DNA of 64,000 bases from assembly GCF_020514235.1 (NCBI RefSeq), contig NZ_VTLB01000005.1, positions 1 to 64,000 of the forward strand, in the 5' to 3' direction. Made by a program: the position numbers and the translations under genes. Origin of the DNA: Synechococcus sp. MU1617. GTDB taxonomy: Bacteria; Cyanobacteriota; Cyanobacteriia; PCC-6307; Cyanobiaceae. The notes beneath the pieces were generated by a model. That model saw nothing but the letters and a program-made list of their open reading frames with translations. It was not told where the DNA came from and did no database searches. Below are positions 9,090 to 20,125 of this stretch, one piece after another; position 1 is the stretch's first letter; the number at the start of each line of letters is the position of its first letter.

Positions 9090-9347
9090 TTTGGTTACAG
9101 AGCAGGTGTTTCGTCCGTCGGGACCAACCTTGTTTCGGTCTTGTCTGATCCCACACGGATATCGAGGTCCACATCACGGCTTGCATGGCGGTCTTTTTTG
9201 GAACCCCCAAGCCTGATTCATAGGAGTTCGTGCTCCGCAACCTTTTGGTCTTGCTGACCAGCTCAGATCTTTTAATCACCCCGTGAGCGAGAACCGGCAG
9301 GTTCCTCAACGGATTTTGGCCCTCAATCGGGCTCAACCAGTCCTCTT
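9090..9347 (+). promoter_or_regulatory. Long structured leader upstream of rne
   Basis: 258 bases with no convincing gene. Small inverted repeats visible on the plus strand are GGAG/CTCC (9223-9236), TGGTC/GACCA (9246-9260) and GAACC/GGTTC (9291-9304). U-rich stretches between them, including TTTTTT near 9194 and CTTTTAATC near 9269, could be RNase E cleavage sites. RNase E controls its own mRNA through the 5' UTR in several bacteria. In marine picocyanobacteria phage infection is reported to switch rne to transcripts lacking the leader. I cannot place the promoter reliably. Confidence 0.45.
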
Positions 9348-11288
9348 ATGCCCCAGCAAATTGTCATCGCGGAGCAGCTGCGTATCGCAGCAGTGCTAAC
9401 CGATGAACGTGTTGATGAACTGATCGTCGCGCAGGGTCGTTATCAGATCGGAGATGTCTATTTAGGAACAGTTGAAAATGTTCTCCCAGGCATTGATGCT
9501 GCCTTCGTCAATATCGGTGAGAGTGAGAAAAACGGGTTCATTCATGTCACCGATCTTGGCCCGCTGCGTCTGAAGAAAGGTTCGGCTGGGATCACTGAAC
9601 TGCTCGAGCCCCGCCAAAAGGTTCTGGTTCAGGTGATGAAAGAACCGACCGGCACCAAGGGCCCACGATTGACGGGGAACCTTGCTTTGCCAGGTCGCTA
9701 CCTGGTGCTTCAGCCCCATGGCCAGGGGGTCAACATCTCCCGGCGCATCAGTTCCGATGCAGAACGGAACCGACTCCGTGCCCTGGGTGTTCTGATCAAG
9801 CCACCTGGAGCTGGTCTGCTGATCCGCACGGAAGCCGACGGTATTAGTGAAGACCTGCTGATTGAGGATCTGGAATCCTTGTTGCGCCAGTGGGAGGCGA
9901 TTCAGCAAGCAGCTGAGACAGCTGCACCCCCTGTGCTGCTCAATCGCGATGAAGACTTCATCCATCGGATTCTGCGGGACCACATGGGTCCCGATTTGGC
10001 CCGGGTTGTGGTGGACGATGCCGCCGCTGTGAGCCGTGTGATCAGCTTCCTTGGCGCTGATGCCAGCAATGTGCTGGTGGAAGCGCACAGTGAATCCAGC
10101 GAGTTGCTGGAGCACTACAAGGTCAATGCCGCCATCCGCGATGCGCTGAAGCCGCGGGTTGATCTGCCGTCCGGTGGCTACGTGATCATCGAGCCCACCG
10201 AAGCGCTCACGGTGATTGACGTGAACTCGGGCTCGTTCACACGGTCGGCCAATGCCCGCGAAACCGTTCTGTGGACCAACTGTGAGGCGGCGATTGAAAT
10301 CGCTCGACAGCTCAAGCTGCGCAACATCGGTGGGGTGATCATCATCGACTTCATCGATATGGATTCCCGTCGTGATCAGCTCCAGCTGCTGGAGCATTTC
10401 ACGACAGCCGTCCGTGACGACTCAGCTCGTCCTCAGATCGCGCAGCTCAGTGAACTGGGACTGTTGGAGCTCACCCGCAAGCGTCAAGGGCAGAACATCT
10501 ATGAACTGTTCGGACGGGCATGCCCCAGCTGTGGTGGTCTCGGCCATGTGGCAGTTCTCCCTGGCAAAGACTTGCTTCAACCTCTGGCGACGGCCACGGG
10601 ATTGGTGCGATCAGCGGCCTCAGCCCGCGCCGAAGTTGTTTCGCCTGGAGAGAACGGTGGCAATGGTCGGCGGCGGCGCGGTGGTCGAGGGCGCGGCAGT
10701 CAGGATGTTGTCCTTCCAGTTGAGACGTCCGATACCACTGCCCCTGAGGTGTCGACTCAAGAGGCTCAGGAGCCCGCGATCGCCCGTCGTCAGGACCCTG
10801 AATTGGTTGCCGTCCCGATGACGGACGAGCAACAGCAGTTGTTTGGTTGGCTGGGGTTGAACCCAGCCCTGTTGTTGGAGGAGCCCCCTGAATCCGACAA
10901 CGTCGTGGTCAGGGTTGTGCGTCCTGGCGAGGACGAGCAGGAGGTGCTGGAGGCGGCGCGTCAGCAATTGGCGGCCAGTTCCGGACGGCGCCGTCGTCGC
11001 GGCGGACGGGGAGGTCGTTCCGGGTCACGCAATGGGGCGAGTCAGCCCACTGAAGCCCCAGCCGCTGAGACGCCCGTTGTCGTCACCTCGTCTGCTCCGG
11101 ATGAGTCGGTTCCCCTGATGGTGGAGATCACCCCCTTGGAGGCGGTGACCAATCTGACAATCCCCGAACCAGAACCGGCCCCCAGCAGCGAACCGGCTGA
11201 GCCCGAGCCTGTGGCGGTGGCTGAAACAGCTGAGCCTGAGGAGCCCCGTCGTCGCCGTCGTCGCTCCTCTGCAGTCGCCACGGTCTGA
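9348..11288 (+). CDS. rne: Ribonuclease E/G family endoribonuclease
   Basis: 646 residues. An S1 domain begins near residue 35 ([19 protein letters not shown]). The DNase I-like catalytic part has D291 (DVNSGSF) and D334 (IIIDFIDMD) as Mg2+ ligands, and the zinc-link CPSC is at 392-395; the spacing matches E. coli D303, D346 and C404. The C-terminal ~240 residues are low-complexity with Arg/Gly patches near 440 and 545. The tail ends in RRRRRRSSA (634-642), the cyanobacterial nonapeptide reported to bind PNPase. It initiates mRNA decay and rRNA/tRNA processing. rnhB follows 5 bases after the stop. Confidence 0.95.
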   Translation: MPQQIVIAEQLRIAAVLTDERVDELIVAQGRYQIGDVYLGTVENVLPGIDAAFVNIGESEKNGFIHVTDLGPLRLKKGSAGITELLEPRQKVLVQVMKEPTGTKGPRLTGNLALPGRYLVLQPHGQGVNISRRISSDAERNRLRALGVLIKPPGAGLLIRTEADGISEDLLIEDLESLLRQWEAIQQAAETAAPPVLLNRDEDFIHRILRDHMGPDLARVVVDDAAAVSRVISFLGADASNVLVEAHSESSELLEHYKVNAAIRDALKPRVDLPSGGYVIIEPTEALTVIDVNSGSFTRSANARETVLWTNCEAAIEIARQLKLRNIGGVIIIDFIDMDSRRDQLQLLEHFTTAVRDDSARPQIAQLSELGLLELTRKRQGQNIYELFGRACPSCGGLGHVAVLPGKDLLQPLATATGLVRSAASARAEVVSPGENGGNGRRRRGGRGRGSQDVVLPVETSDTTAPEVSTQEAQEPAIARRQDPELVAVPMTDEQQQLFGWLGLNPALLLEEPPESDNVVVRVVRPGEDEQEVLEAARQQLAASSGRRRRRGGRGGRSGSRNGASQPTEAPAAETPVVVTSSAPDESVPLMVEITPLEAVTNLTIPEPEPAPSSEPAEPEPVAVAETAEPEEPRRRRRRSSAVATV

Positions 11289-11293
11289 GCCGG

Positions 11294-11893
11294 ATGATCG
11301 CGCAGGAGTCCCTCCCTCTCGGGAGGGACGTGGCTGGTGTGGACGAAGTCGGTCGTGGTTGTTTGTTTGGTCCTGTTTTTGCGGCCGCTGTGGTGCTCGA
11401 GGGCTCAGCAGCCGAATGCCTGTTGAAGGCGGGGCTGACCGACAGCAAAAAACTGTCGGCCAAGCGTCGGGCGGCTCTGGTTCCCTTGATTCAGTCGCTG
11501 TGTGTAGCGTCAGGTTTGGGCCAGGCCTCAGCGCGAGAAATTGACGCTTGCGGCATCCGCGTTGCCACTGAACGCGCCATGTTGCGGGCTCTGCAGCGAC
11601 TGCCCCAGAGCCCTGGGCTTGTGCTGGTGGATGGCAATCTTCCCCTTCGCCTGTGGCAGGGACCGCAGCACACTGTGATCGCGGGAGACAGCCGATCAGC
11701 CGCCATTGCTGCGGCCAGTGTTCTGGCCAAGGAGGCGAGGGATGCACTCATCCGGCGCTTGTCGGCTCGCTTCCCTGGTTACGGGCTCGAGCGCCATGCG
11801 GGCTATGGCACGGCGCAGCATCGTCAGAGCCTGATGGCCTCAGGTCCCACGCCCTTGCATCGGCACACGTTCTTGAAGCGTTTGCTCGGTTGA
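11294..11893 (+). CDS. rnhB: Ribonuclease HII
   Basis: 199 residues. The hallmark [14 protein letters not shown] supplies the first two acidic catalytic residues. VDGNLPL and [18 protein letters not shown] carry further conserved positions, and [14 protein letters not shown] is the C-terminal conserved block. It cleaves RNA in RNA/DNA hybrids and at misincorporated ribonucleotides. Five bases separate it from rne, so the two are very probably one transcript. Its last 54 bases overlap the convergent DUF1997 gene. Confidence 0.95.
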   Translation: MIAQESLPLGRDVAGVDEVGRGCLFGPVFAAAVVLEGSAAECLLKAGLTDSKKLSAKRRAALVPLIQSLCVASGLGQASAREIDACGIRVATERAMLRALQRLPQSPGLVLVDGNLPLRLWQGPQHTVIAGDSRSAAIAAASVLAKEARDALIRRLSARFPGYGLERHAGYGTAQHRQSLMASGPTPLHRHTFLKRLLG

Positions 11894-12436
11894 GCCTTGC
11901 TCGTCGGTTTCCCGGCACCAGCTGCGGTAGTCGTCGATCAGCTGCTGGCCAACTCGGGCTTTGATGCCAATGAGGATGCCACTCAAAATTGATTCACCCG
12001 TTGATTCCAGCACCCGTTTGGGGATCAGCTTGAGTAGCGACGGCTGGCTCACGCTCACCGACAGATGGGCATGCCCCTGAAGCCCGCCGGGTGTGGAAGT
12101 CAGCCGTGCTTCCAGGTTCAGGGCGAAGTGGTCAACGATCCCCAGACCCTCCAGTTCGCAGTCGAGGGCCTGCATCACCAGTGTGTCGCCTTCCATTTGG
12201 ATCTGGAGGGACACCACGGGTTTTACATGGAGCTGAAAGACCTGCAGGCTGGTCACCACATACCGGTAACGTCCTGGCTGCAGGCAGTTGAGCTGTTTGG
12301 CGTCAAGCAACGCCCCAAGGACGCGCTCCTCCTCCAGTAGGTAAGTGGGCAGCCGCTCTGCTCCTGTTTTGACAGGCAGATCAAGCTTTTGACTGGCTTC
12401 GAAGGCCAGGGGCATGGACTTCACCTGACGCGGCAT
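11840..12436 (-). CDS. DUF1997 family protein
   Basis: 198 residues, no signal peptide or membrane segment. It looks like the cyanobacteria/plant DUF1997 family: [17 protein letters not shown], then a [19 protein letters not shown] strand-rich region, and a C-terminal [25 protein letters not shown]. These proteins have a START-like or polyketide-cyclase-like appearance; the function is not known to me. The gene overlaps rnhB by 54 bases at its 3' end and its start is 31 bases from the divergent pheA start. Confidence 0.7.
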   Translation of the reverse strand: MPRQVKSMPLAFEASQKLDLPVKTGAERLPTYLLEEERVLGALLDAKQLNCLQPGRYRYVVTSLQVFQLHVKPVVSLQIQMEGDTLVMQALDCELEGLGIVDHFALNLEARLTSTPGGLQGHAHLSVSVSQPSLLKLIPKRVLESTGESILSGILIGIKARVGQQLIDDYRSWCRETDEQGSTEQTLQERVPMQGRGT

Positions 12437-12467
12437 GATCTTATCGAGTCCATGCAGTGCGGCTTCG

Positions 12468-13310
12468 ATGCCTACACGTCTCGCATTCCTTGGCCCAGCC
12501 GGGACCTATGGCGAGCAGGCCGCCCGGGTGTTGATCGAACAGGACGCCCTCGAGGATGTCCAGCTGGTGCCCTGCGTGGGTCTTCGATCGGTTGTGGAAC
12601 AGTTGGCGGGGGGGGAGTGTGATGGAGCCGTTGTCCCGATTGAGAACTCAGTGGAGGGGGGGGTGACGGCGACCCTCGATGCGCTGTGGTCCCATCCCGA
12701 GCTTTGTATTCGCAGGGCTTTGGTGCTTCCGATTCAGCACGCTCTGCTGGGGAGTGGGCCGCTCAGCAGAGTCACGGAAGTGCTCTCCCACCCGCAGGCT
12801 CTGGCCCAGTGCAGTGGCTGGCTGGCCCAGCATCTGCCCGATGCATTGCAACTTCCCACCTCCTCCACGGCTGAAGCAGCTCGCATGGTGGCGGGCAGTT
12901 CATTCCGTGCTGCGATTGCCTCCCAGGCCGCTGCCCGGGAACACGGGTTGGATGAGCTGGCATTCCCTGTGAATGATGTTGCGGGCAATCGCACCCGTTT
13001 TCTCCTGTTGCGTCGTGGGCAGCGCAGTGAGCATGGCGATGTGGCCAGCCTGGCGTTCTCGCTGCATCGCAATGCGCCGGGGGCCTTGCTGGAGGCTCTG
13101 GCCTGTTTGGCTGAGCGGGGCCTGAACATGAGTCGGATTGAATCACGACCGTCCAAACGGGAGTTGGGGGAATACGTCTTTTTTGTGGATGTGGATCTTC
13201 CTCCGGATCCATCCACGGCTCTGGCGGATTTGATTGCTCAGTTGCAGCCTCTTTGCGAGCATCTCGCCCATTTCGGTGCCTACCCCAGCAGCGATCTCAG
13301 TGGCTGTTGA
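12468..13310 (+). CDS. pheA: Prephenate dehydratase
   Basis: 280 residues from the ATG giving MPTRLAFLGPAGTYGEQ. An ATG at 12435 would overlap the divergent DUF1997 start and is less likely. The catalytic domain includes VVPIENSVEGGVTATLD and the later GNRTRFLLL segment with the TRF catalytic motif. A C-terminal ACT domain (about residues 190-270) has the phenylalanine-binding ESRP and begins SLHRNAPGALLEAL. It converts prephenate to phenylpyruvate for phenylalanine synthesis, with expected feedback inhibition by phenylalanine. There is no chorismate mutase domain. Confidence 0.95.
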   Translation: MPTRLAFLGPAGTYGEQAARVLIEQDALEDVQLVPCVGLRSVVEQLAGGECDGAVVPIENSVEGGVTATLDALWSHPELCIRRALVLPIQHALLGSGPLSRVTEVLSHPQALAQCSGWLAQHLPDALQLPTSSTAEAARMVAGSSFRAAIASQAAAREHGLDELAFPVNDVAGNRTRFLLLRRGQRSEHGDVASLAFSLHRNAPGALLEALACLAERGLNMSRIESRPSKRELGEYVFFVDVDLPPDPSTALADLIAQLQPLCEHLAHFGAYPSSDLSGC

Positions 13311-13330
13311 ACATCAACGGTTGTTAAAGA

Positions 13331-14263
13331 TCAGTCTTTTCTGATTCGAAAGACACCGAATTGCATCAGCCCAGTGGCGAAGGCCCAGTGCATCAGCAAC
13401 AACGTCGGTGTTTCTCTCAGGCCCTGCAGTACCGCTTTCGGTCCCAGGTTGAGCACAGCCCAGGGACGTCGGATGCCCTCGACGATGGAGTCAATCCATG
13501 AGGGAAGCGTGGCCTGGGTCCAGTCACCGGTGACGATCTCGCCACGGTTGTGGACGCTGTTGTCGAGGTTCTGGCAGAACCCCTTGATGCTGGCGAATTC
13601 AGGGTGGGCCCACTGGTTGAGCAGCTGACGCATCACCCAGCGTTCGGTTCGCGTCATGCCGCCATCGGATGGGTCGCGGCGGTTCCAGTCGGCGACAGCA
13701 AGCAGACCCCCAGGGCGCAGTACCCGCAGCAGTTCATCGGCATAGCGCTGTTTATTAGGCATGTGTGGACCGGCCTCCACACTCCAGACCGCATCAAAGC
13801 TCTGATCGGGCACTTGAAGATCCAAGGCGTCCATCACCTGGAAGCGGCAGGTCAGGCCTGATGGGGTGAGTTGTGTTGCTCGTTTCACCTGGGCTGGGCT
13901 GATGCTGATGCCGAGAACGTCCAACCCGTAATCCCGCGCCAGGATTCGGGCACTGCCACCGATGCCGCATCCCACATCCAGCACCCGGCTGCCGGCAGGA
14001 AGTTGGTCCAGACCGCTCCATCGCACCAGCTCGTGGACGAAGGCCTCCTTGGCTTCACGGAAGTCACAGGATCCCGGCGGGGTCCCGTAATGGCCAAGAT
14101 GGACATGCTCCCCCCAGAGCTGCTCCAACAAACGGTCTTCCGTCCAGGCGTCGTAGGCGGAGGCGACACTCTCCGACGATTCGTAGGGCCGGTCGCGGCG
14201 AAGCCACAGCGCAACTCCGGTGGCTCCAACGGCTCCGGCCACCACCAGCAGAGATCCCAACAT
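13331..14263 (-). CDS. MPBQ/MSBQ-type SAM methyltransferase (2-methyl-6-phytylbenzoquinone methyltransferase)
   Basis: 310 residues from the ATG at 14263; a GTG one codon earlier is possible. An N-terminal hydrophobic stretch (about 4-21) probably anchors it in a membrane. VLDVGCGIGG (94-103) is the SAM-binding loop, followed by VWSVEAGPHMP and VADWNRRD. Overall layout, including GEHVHLGHYG and the C-terminal TPTLLLMHWAF, matches Synechocystis Sll0418. That enzyme methylates 2-methyl-6-phytyl- and -solanesyl-benzoquinone on the way to tocopherol and plastoquinone. The stop of the upstream gene and this start share TGATG, so translation is probably coupled. Confidence 0.8.
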   Translation of the reverse strand: MLGSLLVVAGAVGATGVALWLRRDRPYESSESVASAYDAWTEDRLLEQLWGEHVHLGHYGTPPGSCDFREAKEAFVHELVRWSGLDQLPAGSRVLDVGCGIGGSARILARDYGLDVLGISISPAQVKRATQLTPSGLTCRFQVMDALDLQVPDQSFDAVWSVEAGPHMPNKQRYADELLRVLRPGGLLAVADWNRRDPSDGGMTRTERWVMRQLLNQWAHPEFASIKGFCQNLDNSVHNRGEIVTGDWTQATLPSWIDSIVEGIRRPWAVLNLGPKAVLQGLRETPTLLLMHWAFATGLMQFGVFRIRKD

Positions 14264-14898
14264 CACTTCAGATCCATCAACACAGTGCGGGCCGCCAACT
14301 GGCGTCGGGTGTGATCCAACATTTCAAACTGCTGACTTAACCGTTCGTGGGTGTCGGTCAGTTCCAGAAGACTCTGTTGCTCCGAGGCGGCCTGATCCAG
14401 ATGGGCACTGATCCAGAAGGAGAGTTCCCGCGGTAGATCAGGCAGATCATCAGGCAGTTCCACCTCTCGGTTCTGCAGTTTGCTGGTCAGCTGAACGACG
14501 TCTTTCAAGGCTTCGCTGACCTCGTCCCGCAGGCTGTTGAGCTGGTCGGTGTCGGCCACGGGCTCATCCTCAAGCCAGCTCACCATCGCTGTTCGGTAGG
14601 GCGTTTCCCGCGTGATGTTCAGCAGCCGGAACCGCTGTTGGCCCAACGAAACGATGTAGCTGCGACCGTCTTCGGTTGTTTGATGCTGAAGCACCTCAGC
14701 GCAGCAACCGATCTCGGCCATTTCGCCGTTCTCAGGGTTGATGCGAACAATGCCGAACCGCTTGTCGGTCTCCAGAACCGTCTGGAGAAGCATCCGATAA
14801 CGCGATTCAAAAATGTGCAGCGGCAGGAGCTGCTGCGGGAACAACACGACGTCCGGCAGGGGGAACAGGGGAAGCTCCCTCACAGAAAAATCGGACAC
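14263..14898 (-). CDS. Lon N-terminal (substrate-binding) domain protein
   Basis: 211 residues with a GTG start. It is a stand-alone Lon N-terminal/PUA-like domain: ELPLFPLPDVVLFPQQLLPLHIFE at the start, then GCCAEVLQHQ and SLGQQRFRLL. It has no ATPase or protease domain. Such proteins are widespread in cyanobacteria and their role is not established. A C-terminal helical part follows (about 130-211). It lies 56 bases after rpsJ and is coupled to the methyltransferase gene, so it may be carried on str-operon read-through. Confidence 0.85.
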   Translation of the reverse strand: MSDFSVRELPLFPLPDVVLFPQQLLPLHIFESRYRMLLQTVLETDKRFGIVRINPENGEMAEIGCCAEVLQHQTTEDGRSYIVSLGQQRFRLLNITRETPYRTAMVSWLEDEPVADTDQLNSLRDEVSEALKDVVQLTSKLQNREVELPDDLPDLPRELSFWISAHLDQAASEQQSLLELTDTHERLSQQFEMLDHTRRQLAARTVLMDLK

Positions 14899-14954
14899 GA
14901 ACGCCGTGTTGTAGGCAACTGAATCCTAGGAAAATGAAGTTCTGATCGAACGGA

Positions 14955-15275
14955 TCAGAGCTTCACTTCGATGTCCACACCACTGGGGAGATCAAGCTTC
15001 ATCAGCGCGTCGATTGTCTTGGCAGACGGGCTGTAAATGTCAATGATCCGACGGTGGGTGCGGGTTTCGAAGTGCTCGCGGGAGTCCTTGTCCACATGGG
15101 GAGAGCGCAGAACGCAGTAGATCTTGCGTTTCGTGGGCAAGGGGATCGGACCGATCGCGGTCGCAGCGGTGTTATCGGCCGTTTCAATGATTTTCTCGCA
15201 TGAGAGATCCAGCATGCGGCGGTCAAACGCCTTCAGGCGGATGCGGATCTTCTGCTGAGCGATGGCAGTGGACAT
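14955..15275 (-). CDS. rpsJ: 30S ribosomal protein S10
   Basis: 106 residues, full length. Typical blocks are [24 protein letters not shown] and [18 protein letters not shown]10 is an assembly protein of the 30S head and the NusE partner in antitermination. In cyanobacteria it sits after tuf, in the str rather than the S10 operon, as here. The bases before the ATG are C-rich with no purine Shine-Dalgarno, so initiation may be weak or depend on context. Confidence 0.97.
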   Translation of the reverse strand: MSTAIAQQKIRIRLKAFDRRMLDLSCEKIIETADNTAATAIGPIPLPTKRKIYCVLRSPHVDKDSREHFETRTHRRIIDIYSPSAKTIDALMKLDLPSGVDIEVKL

Positions 15276-15340
15276 AGGAGGGGGGCGAAAAAGCTTCGAG
15301 GTCGAAGCAGGACTTCAGTTGTCGAGGTTCTTAGAAATGT

Positions 15341-15372
15341 AGGAGATGGGGGGCTGGGCCCCTCCATCTCCT
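15341..15372 (-). other. Stem-loop in the tuf-rpsJ spacer
   Basis: An inverted repeat AGGAGATGG/CCATCTCCT with an inner G/C-rich extension after one mismatch fills much of the 121-base spacer. No T-run follows it in the direction of transcription, so it is not a simple intrinsic terminator. It could protect the tuf 3' end or act as a processing site that sets the tuf:rpsJ ratio (inferred). Confidence 0.5.
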
Positions 15373-15396
15373 GCCGTGTGGTTCAGCTTGCGCTGA

Positions 15397-16596
15397 TCAC
15401 TCGATGATCTTGGAGACCACGCCAGCACCGATGGTGCGCCCGCCTTCGCGGATAGCGAAACGCATGCCGGTTTCCATCGCAACAGGACAGATCAGCTCAC
15501 CAGTCATCTGGATGTTGTCACCAGGCATCACCATTTCGACATTGCTGCCGTCTTCAGCGGTGAAGGCGGTGATCTGGCCGGTCACGTCCGTTGTACGGAT
15601 GTAGAACTGCGGGCGGTAGCCAGCGAAGAAAGGAGTGTGGCGGCCGCCTTCTTCCTTCTTCAGCACGTACACCTGACCCTCGAACTTGGTGTGAGGGGTG
15701 ATGGAGCCAGGCTTCACCAGCACCATGCCGCGTTCGATGTCTTCCTTCTGGATGCCGCGCAGCAGCAGACCAACGTTGTCGCCAGCCATGCCCTCGTCGA
15801 GCAGCTTGCGGAACATCTCAACACCGGTGACGGTTGTCTTGCGAGGCTCGCGAATGCCGACGATCTCGATTTCTTCGCCGACTTTGACGATGCCGCGCTC
15901 AATACGGCCGGTGGCCACAGTGCCACGACCAGTGATGGAGAAGACGTCTTCCACAGCCATCAGGAAGGGCTTGTCCACTTCCCGCTCAGGCTCAGGAATG
16001 CTGGCGTCAACAGCCGCCATCAGTTCCTCGATCTTGGCTTCCCACTCAGCCTCTCCTTCGATGGCCTTCAGGCCAGACACCTGAACGACAGGGATGTCAT
16101 CGCCGGGGAAGTCGTAGCTGGAGAGCAGTTCACGGATCTCCATTTCCACCAGTTCGATGATCTCCTCGTCATCGACCATGTCGCACTTGTTCAGTGCAAC
16201 CACCAGAGCGGGAACGCCCACCTGCTTTGCCAGAAGGATGTGCTCCTTGGTCTGGGCCATGGGGCCGTCGGTGGCAGCGCACACCAGGATGGCGCCGTCC
16301 ATCTGAGCGGCACCGGTGATCATGTTCTTCACATAGTCCGCGTGGCCAGGGCAGTCCACGTGAGCGTAGTGACGTGTCTCGGTTTCGTACTCAACGTGAG
16401 CGGTGTTGATGGTGATGCCGCGCTCACGCTCTTCGGGGGCGCCGTCGATGTCGGCATAGTTCTGAACTTCCGCCTGACCCTTCTTGGCGAGCACGTTGGT
16501 GATCGCAGCGGTGAGGGTGGTCTTGCCGTGGTCAACGTGGCCGATGGTGCCGATGTTGACGTGGGGCTTGTTCCTTTCGAACTTCTCGCGTGCCAT
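15397..16596 (-). CDS. tuf: Translation elongation factor Tu
   Basis: 399 residues. GTPase motifs are GHVDHGKT (P-loop), DCPGHADYV (G3) and NKCDMVD (G4), followed by the two beta-barrel domains ending in [12 protein letters not shown]. It delivers aminoacyl-tRNA to the ribosome. It sits 44 bases after fusA. Confidence 0.98.
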   Translation of the reverse strand: MAREKFERNKPHVNIGTIGHVDHGKTTLTAAITNVLAKKGQAEVQNYADIDGAPEERERGITINTAHVEYETETRHYAHVDCPGHADYVKNMITGAAQMDGAILVCAATDGPMAQTKEHILLAKQVGVPALVVALNKCDMVDDEEIIELVEMEIRELLSSYDFPGDDIPVVQVSGLKAIEGEAEWEAKIEELMAAVDASIPEPEREVDKPFLMAVEDVFSITGRGTVATGRIERGIVKVGEEIEIVGIREPRKTTVTGVEMFRKLLDEGMAGDNVGLLLRGIQKEDIERGMVLVKPGSITPHTKFEGQVYVLKKEEGGRHTPFFAGYRPQFYIRTTDVTGQITAFTAEDGSNVEMVMPGDNIQMTGELICPVAMETGMRFAIREGGRTIGAGVVSKIIE

Positions 16597-16640
16597 GGGT
16601 GTTTAAAGAATCGAGGGTTGGATTGGGAGGAGTTTAGAGA

Positions 16641-18716
<2,076 letters not shown>

Positions 18717-18805
18717 AGGAAATTCTCCGGGGGTGGGGCGTGAAAAGGCGGAGAGACTCTACAGGCCAGCCATGAACATCTGTGTTAATGGCTGGCCGGC
18801 GAGGC

Positions 18806-19276
18806 TCAGTAGCGGTAGTGGGCGAAAGCCTTGTTGGCTTCGGCCATCTTGTGGGTTTCTTCGCGCTTGCGAACGGCGTTGCCAGCCTCATTGGCGGCAT
18901 CCATCAGTTCTCCAGCCAGCTTCTGGGCCATGCTCCGGCCATTCCGGGAGCGAGAGAAGCTCACGAGCCAGCGCAGGGCCATGGCGGTGCCGCGCTCCTG
19001 GCGCACTTCCATAGGCACCTGATAAGTGGCACCACCAACGCGGCGAGCGCGTACTTCCACCAGGGGCGTGGCGTTCTTGACGGCAGTCTCGAAGAGTTCG
19101 AGTGGATCTCCGCCGGTGCGCTCGTTGATCAGGCCGAACGCGTCGGACAGGATCCGTTGCGCTGTCGACTTCTTGCCGTGCTGCATCAGACGCACAACCA
19201 TCATCGTGGCGAGACGGCTGTTGAACTGCGGGTCGGGAAGAATCGGGCGCTTCTCAGCGGCGTTGCGGCGTGACAT
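18806..19276 (-). CDS. rpsG: 30S ribosomal protein S7
   Basis: 156 residues, normal length. Opening [18 protein letters not shown], then the [18 protein letters not shown] loop and the C-terminal [20 protein letters not shown]7 is a primary 16S rRNA binder that nucleates the 30S head. In E. coli it is the str-operon translational repressor; I did not identify a target site here. Confidence 0.98.
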   Translation of the reverse strand: MSRRNAAEKRPILPDPQFNSRLATMMVVRLMQHGKKSTAQRILSDAFGLINERTGGDPLELFETAVKNATPLVEVRARRVGGATYQVPMEVRQERGTAMALRWLVSFSRSRNGRSMAQKLAGELMDAANEAGNAVRKREETHKMAEANKAFAHYRY

Positions 19277-19317
19277 TAGAGATCAGAACGTTATGGGGAT
19301 GGAAAGAAAACCGGTGA

Positions 19318-19692
19318 TCACTCCTTCGGAGCCTTGGCGCCGTACTTGGAGCGGGACTGACGCCGGTCTTTCACGCCAGCGGTATCCAGGGTTCCGCGGA
19401 TGATGTGGTAGCGGACGCCAGGGAGGTCTTTGACACGACCGCCGCGGATCAACACCACCGAGTGTTCCTGCAGGTTGTGACCGACACCGCCGATATAAGC
19501 CGTGACTTCAAAGCCGGAGGTCAGGCGCACACGAGCCACCTTGCGCAGAGCCGAGTTGGGCTTTTTGGGCGTTGAGGTGTAAACGCGGGTGCAAACACCG
19601 CGACGCTCAGGACACGACTTCAGGGCGGGGGACTTGGTCTTGGCCTTGAGGCGTGAGCGCTCAGTGCGGATCAGCTGTTGGATGGTTGGCAT
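19318..19692 (-). CDS. rpsL: 30S ribosomal protein S12
   Basis: 124 residues from the ATG giving [14 protein letters not shown]; a 14-codon upstream extension is not part of the family. It contains the decoding-centre loops [11 protein letters not shown] and [13 protein letters not shown], where streptomycin-resistance changes map in other bacteria. First gene of the leftward str operon. The 72-base gap to the next gene upstream, on the same strand, probably carries the promoter. Confidence 0.97.
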   Translation of the reverse strand: MPTIQQLIRTERSRLKAKTKSPALKSCPERRGVCTRVYTSTPKKPNSALRKVARVRLTSGFEVTAYIGGVGHNLQEHSVVLIRGGRVKDLPGVRYHIIRGTLDTAGVKDRRQSRSKYGAKAPKE

Positions 19693-19764
19693 CGATGGTC
19701 GGTGAGCGGTCGGACTCCCGACCTGATTCGACAATCGACCACGATACCGGGTGACGGTCCCCCC

Positions 19765-20091
19765 TCAAACGCGGCTGAAGGCACTGCCGCAGGCACAGGG
19801 CTCAACACCATCACTGTTGCGGATCAGAAAACCACCACCACTGAGGTCGCCGCGGTAGTCCAGGCAAAGGCCTTCAAGCATTTTGAGTTGTTCTGCAGGG
19901 GCGTGCAGAGTCACGCCATCGGCCCTTGCGATTGCGACGCCGGCCAAATGTCCTGCCCGGATGCGCAGCACATGTTGTGCGCACTCTCCGGGAGTGAGAT
20001 CGAGATGCATCTGCCCCGGTGTTCCCGCCACGGCCGCCTGTCGCCCTAGCTCGGCAGCAGCGGCAGCGGTCAGCCGCAGATTGGCAGCCAT
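19765..20091 (-). CDS. HesB/IscA-like protein with degenerate first cysteine site
   Basis: 108 residues. It starts with the A-type LTAAAAAELGRQA helix and ends in C99-A-C101-GSAF, which matches the C-terminal CxC of IscA/SufA. The expected first ligand region (GGGCSG around residue 35) is replaced by PGECAQHVLRI. The protein may therefore bind iron or a cluster differently from true carriers. Role in Fe-S assembly is inferred. It lies between the str operon and the glycosidase-like gene, all leftward. Confidence 0.7.
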   Translation of the reverse strand: MAANLRLTAAAAAELGRQAAVAGTPGQMHLDLTPGECAQHVLRIRAGHLAGVAIARADGVTLHAPAEQLKMLEGLCLDYRGDLSGGGFLIRNSDGVEPCACGSAFSRV

Positions 20092-20125
20092 GCTCAGTTC
20101 CTCGGGGCCCCCAGTTTTGCAGGTC

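Noticed and set aside
9073..9336. 87-codon minus-strand frame covering the rne leader
   Set aside because: No family resemblance or hydrophobic/domain pattern, and it runs into the end of the radical SAM fusion gene. The spacer is better explained as an rne leader.
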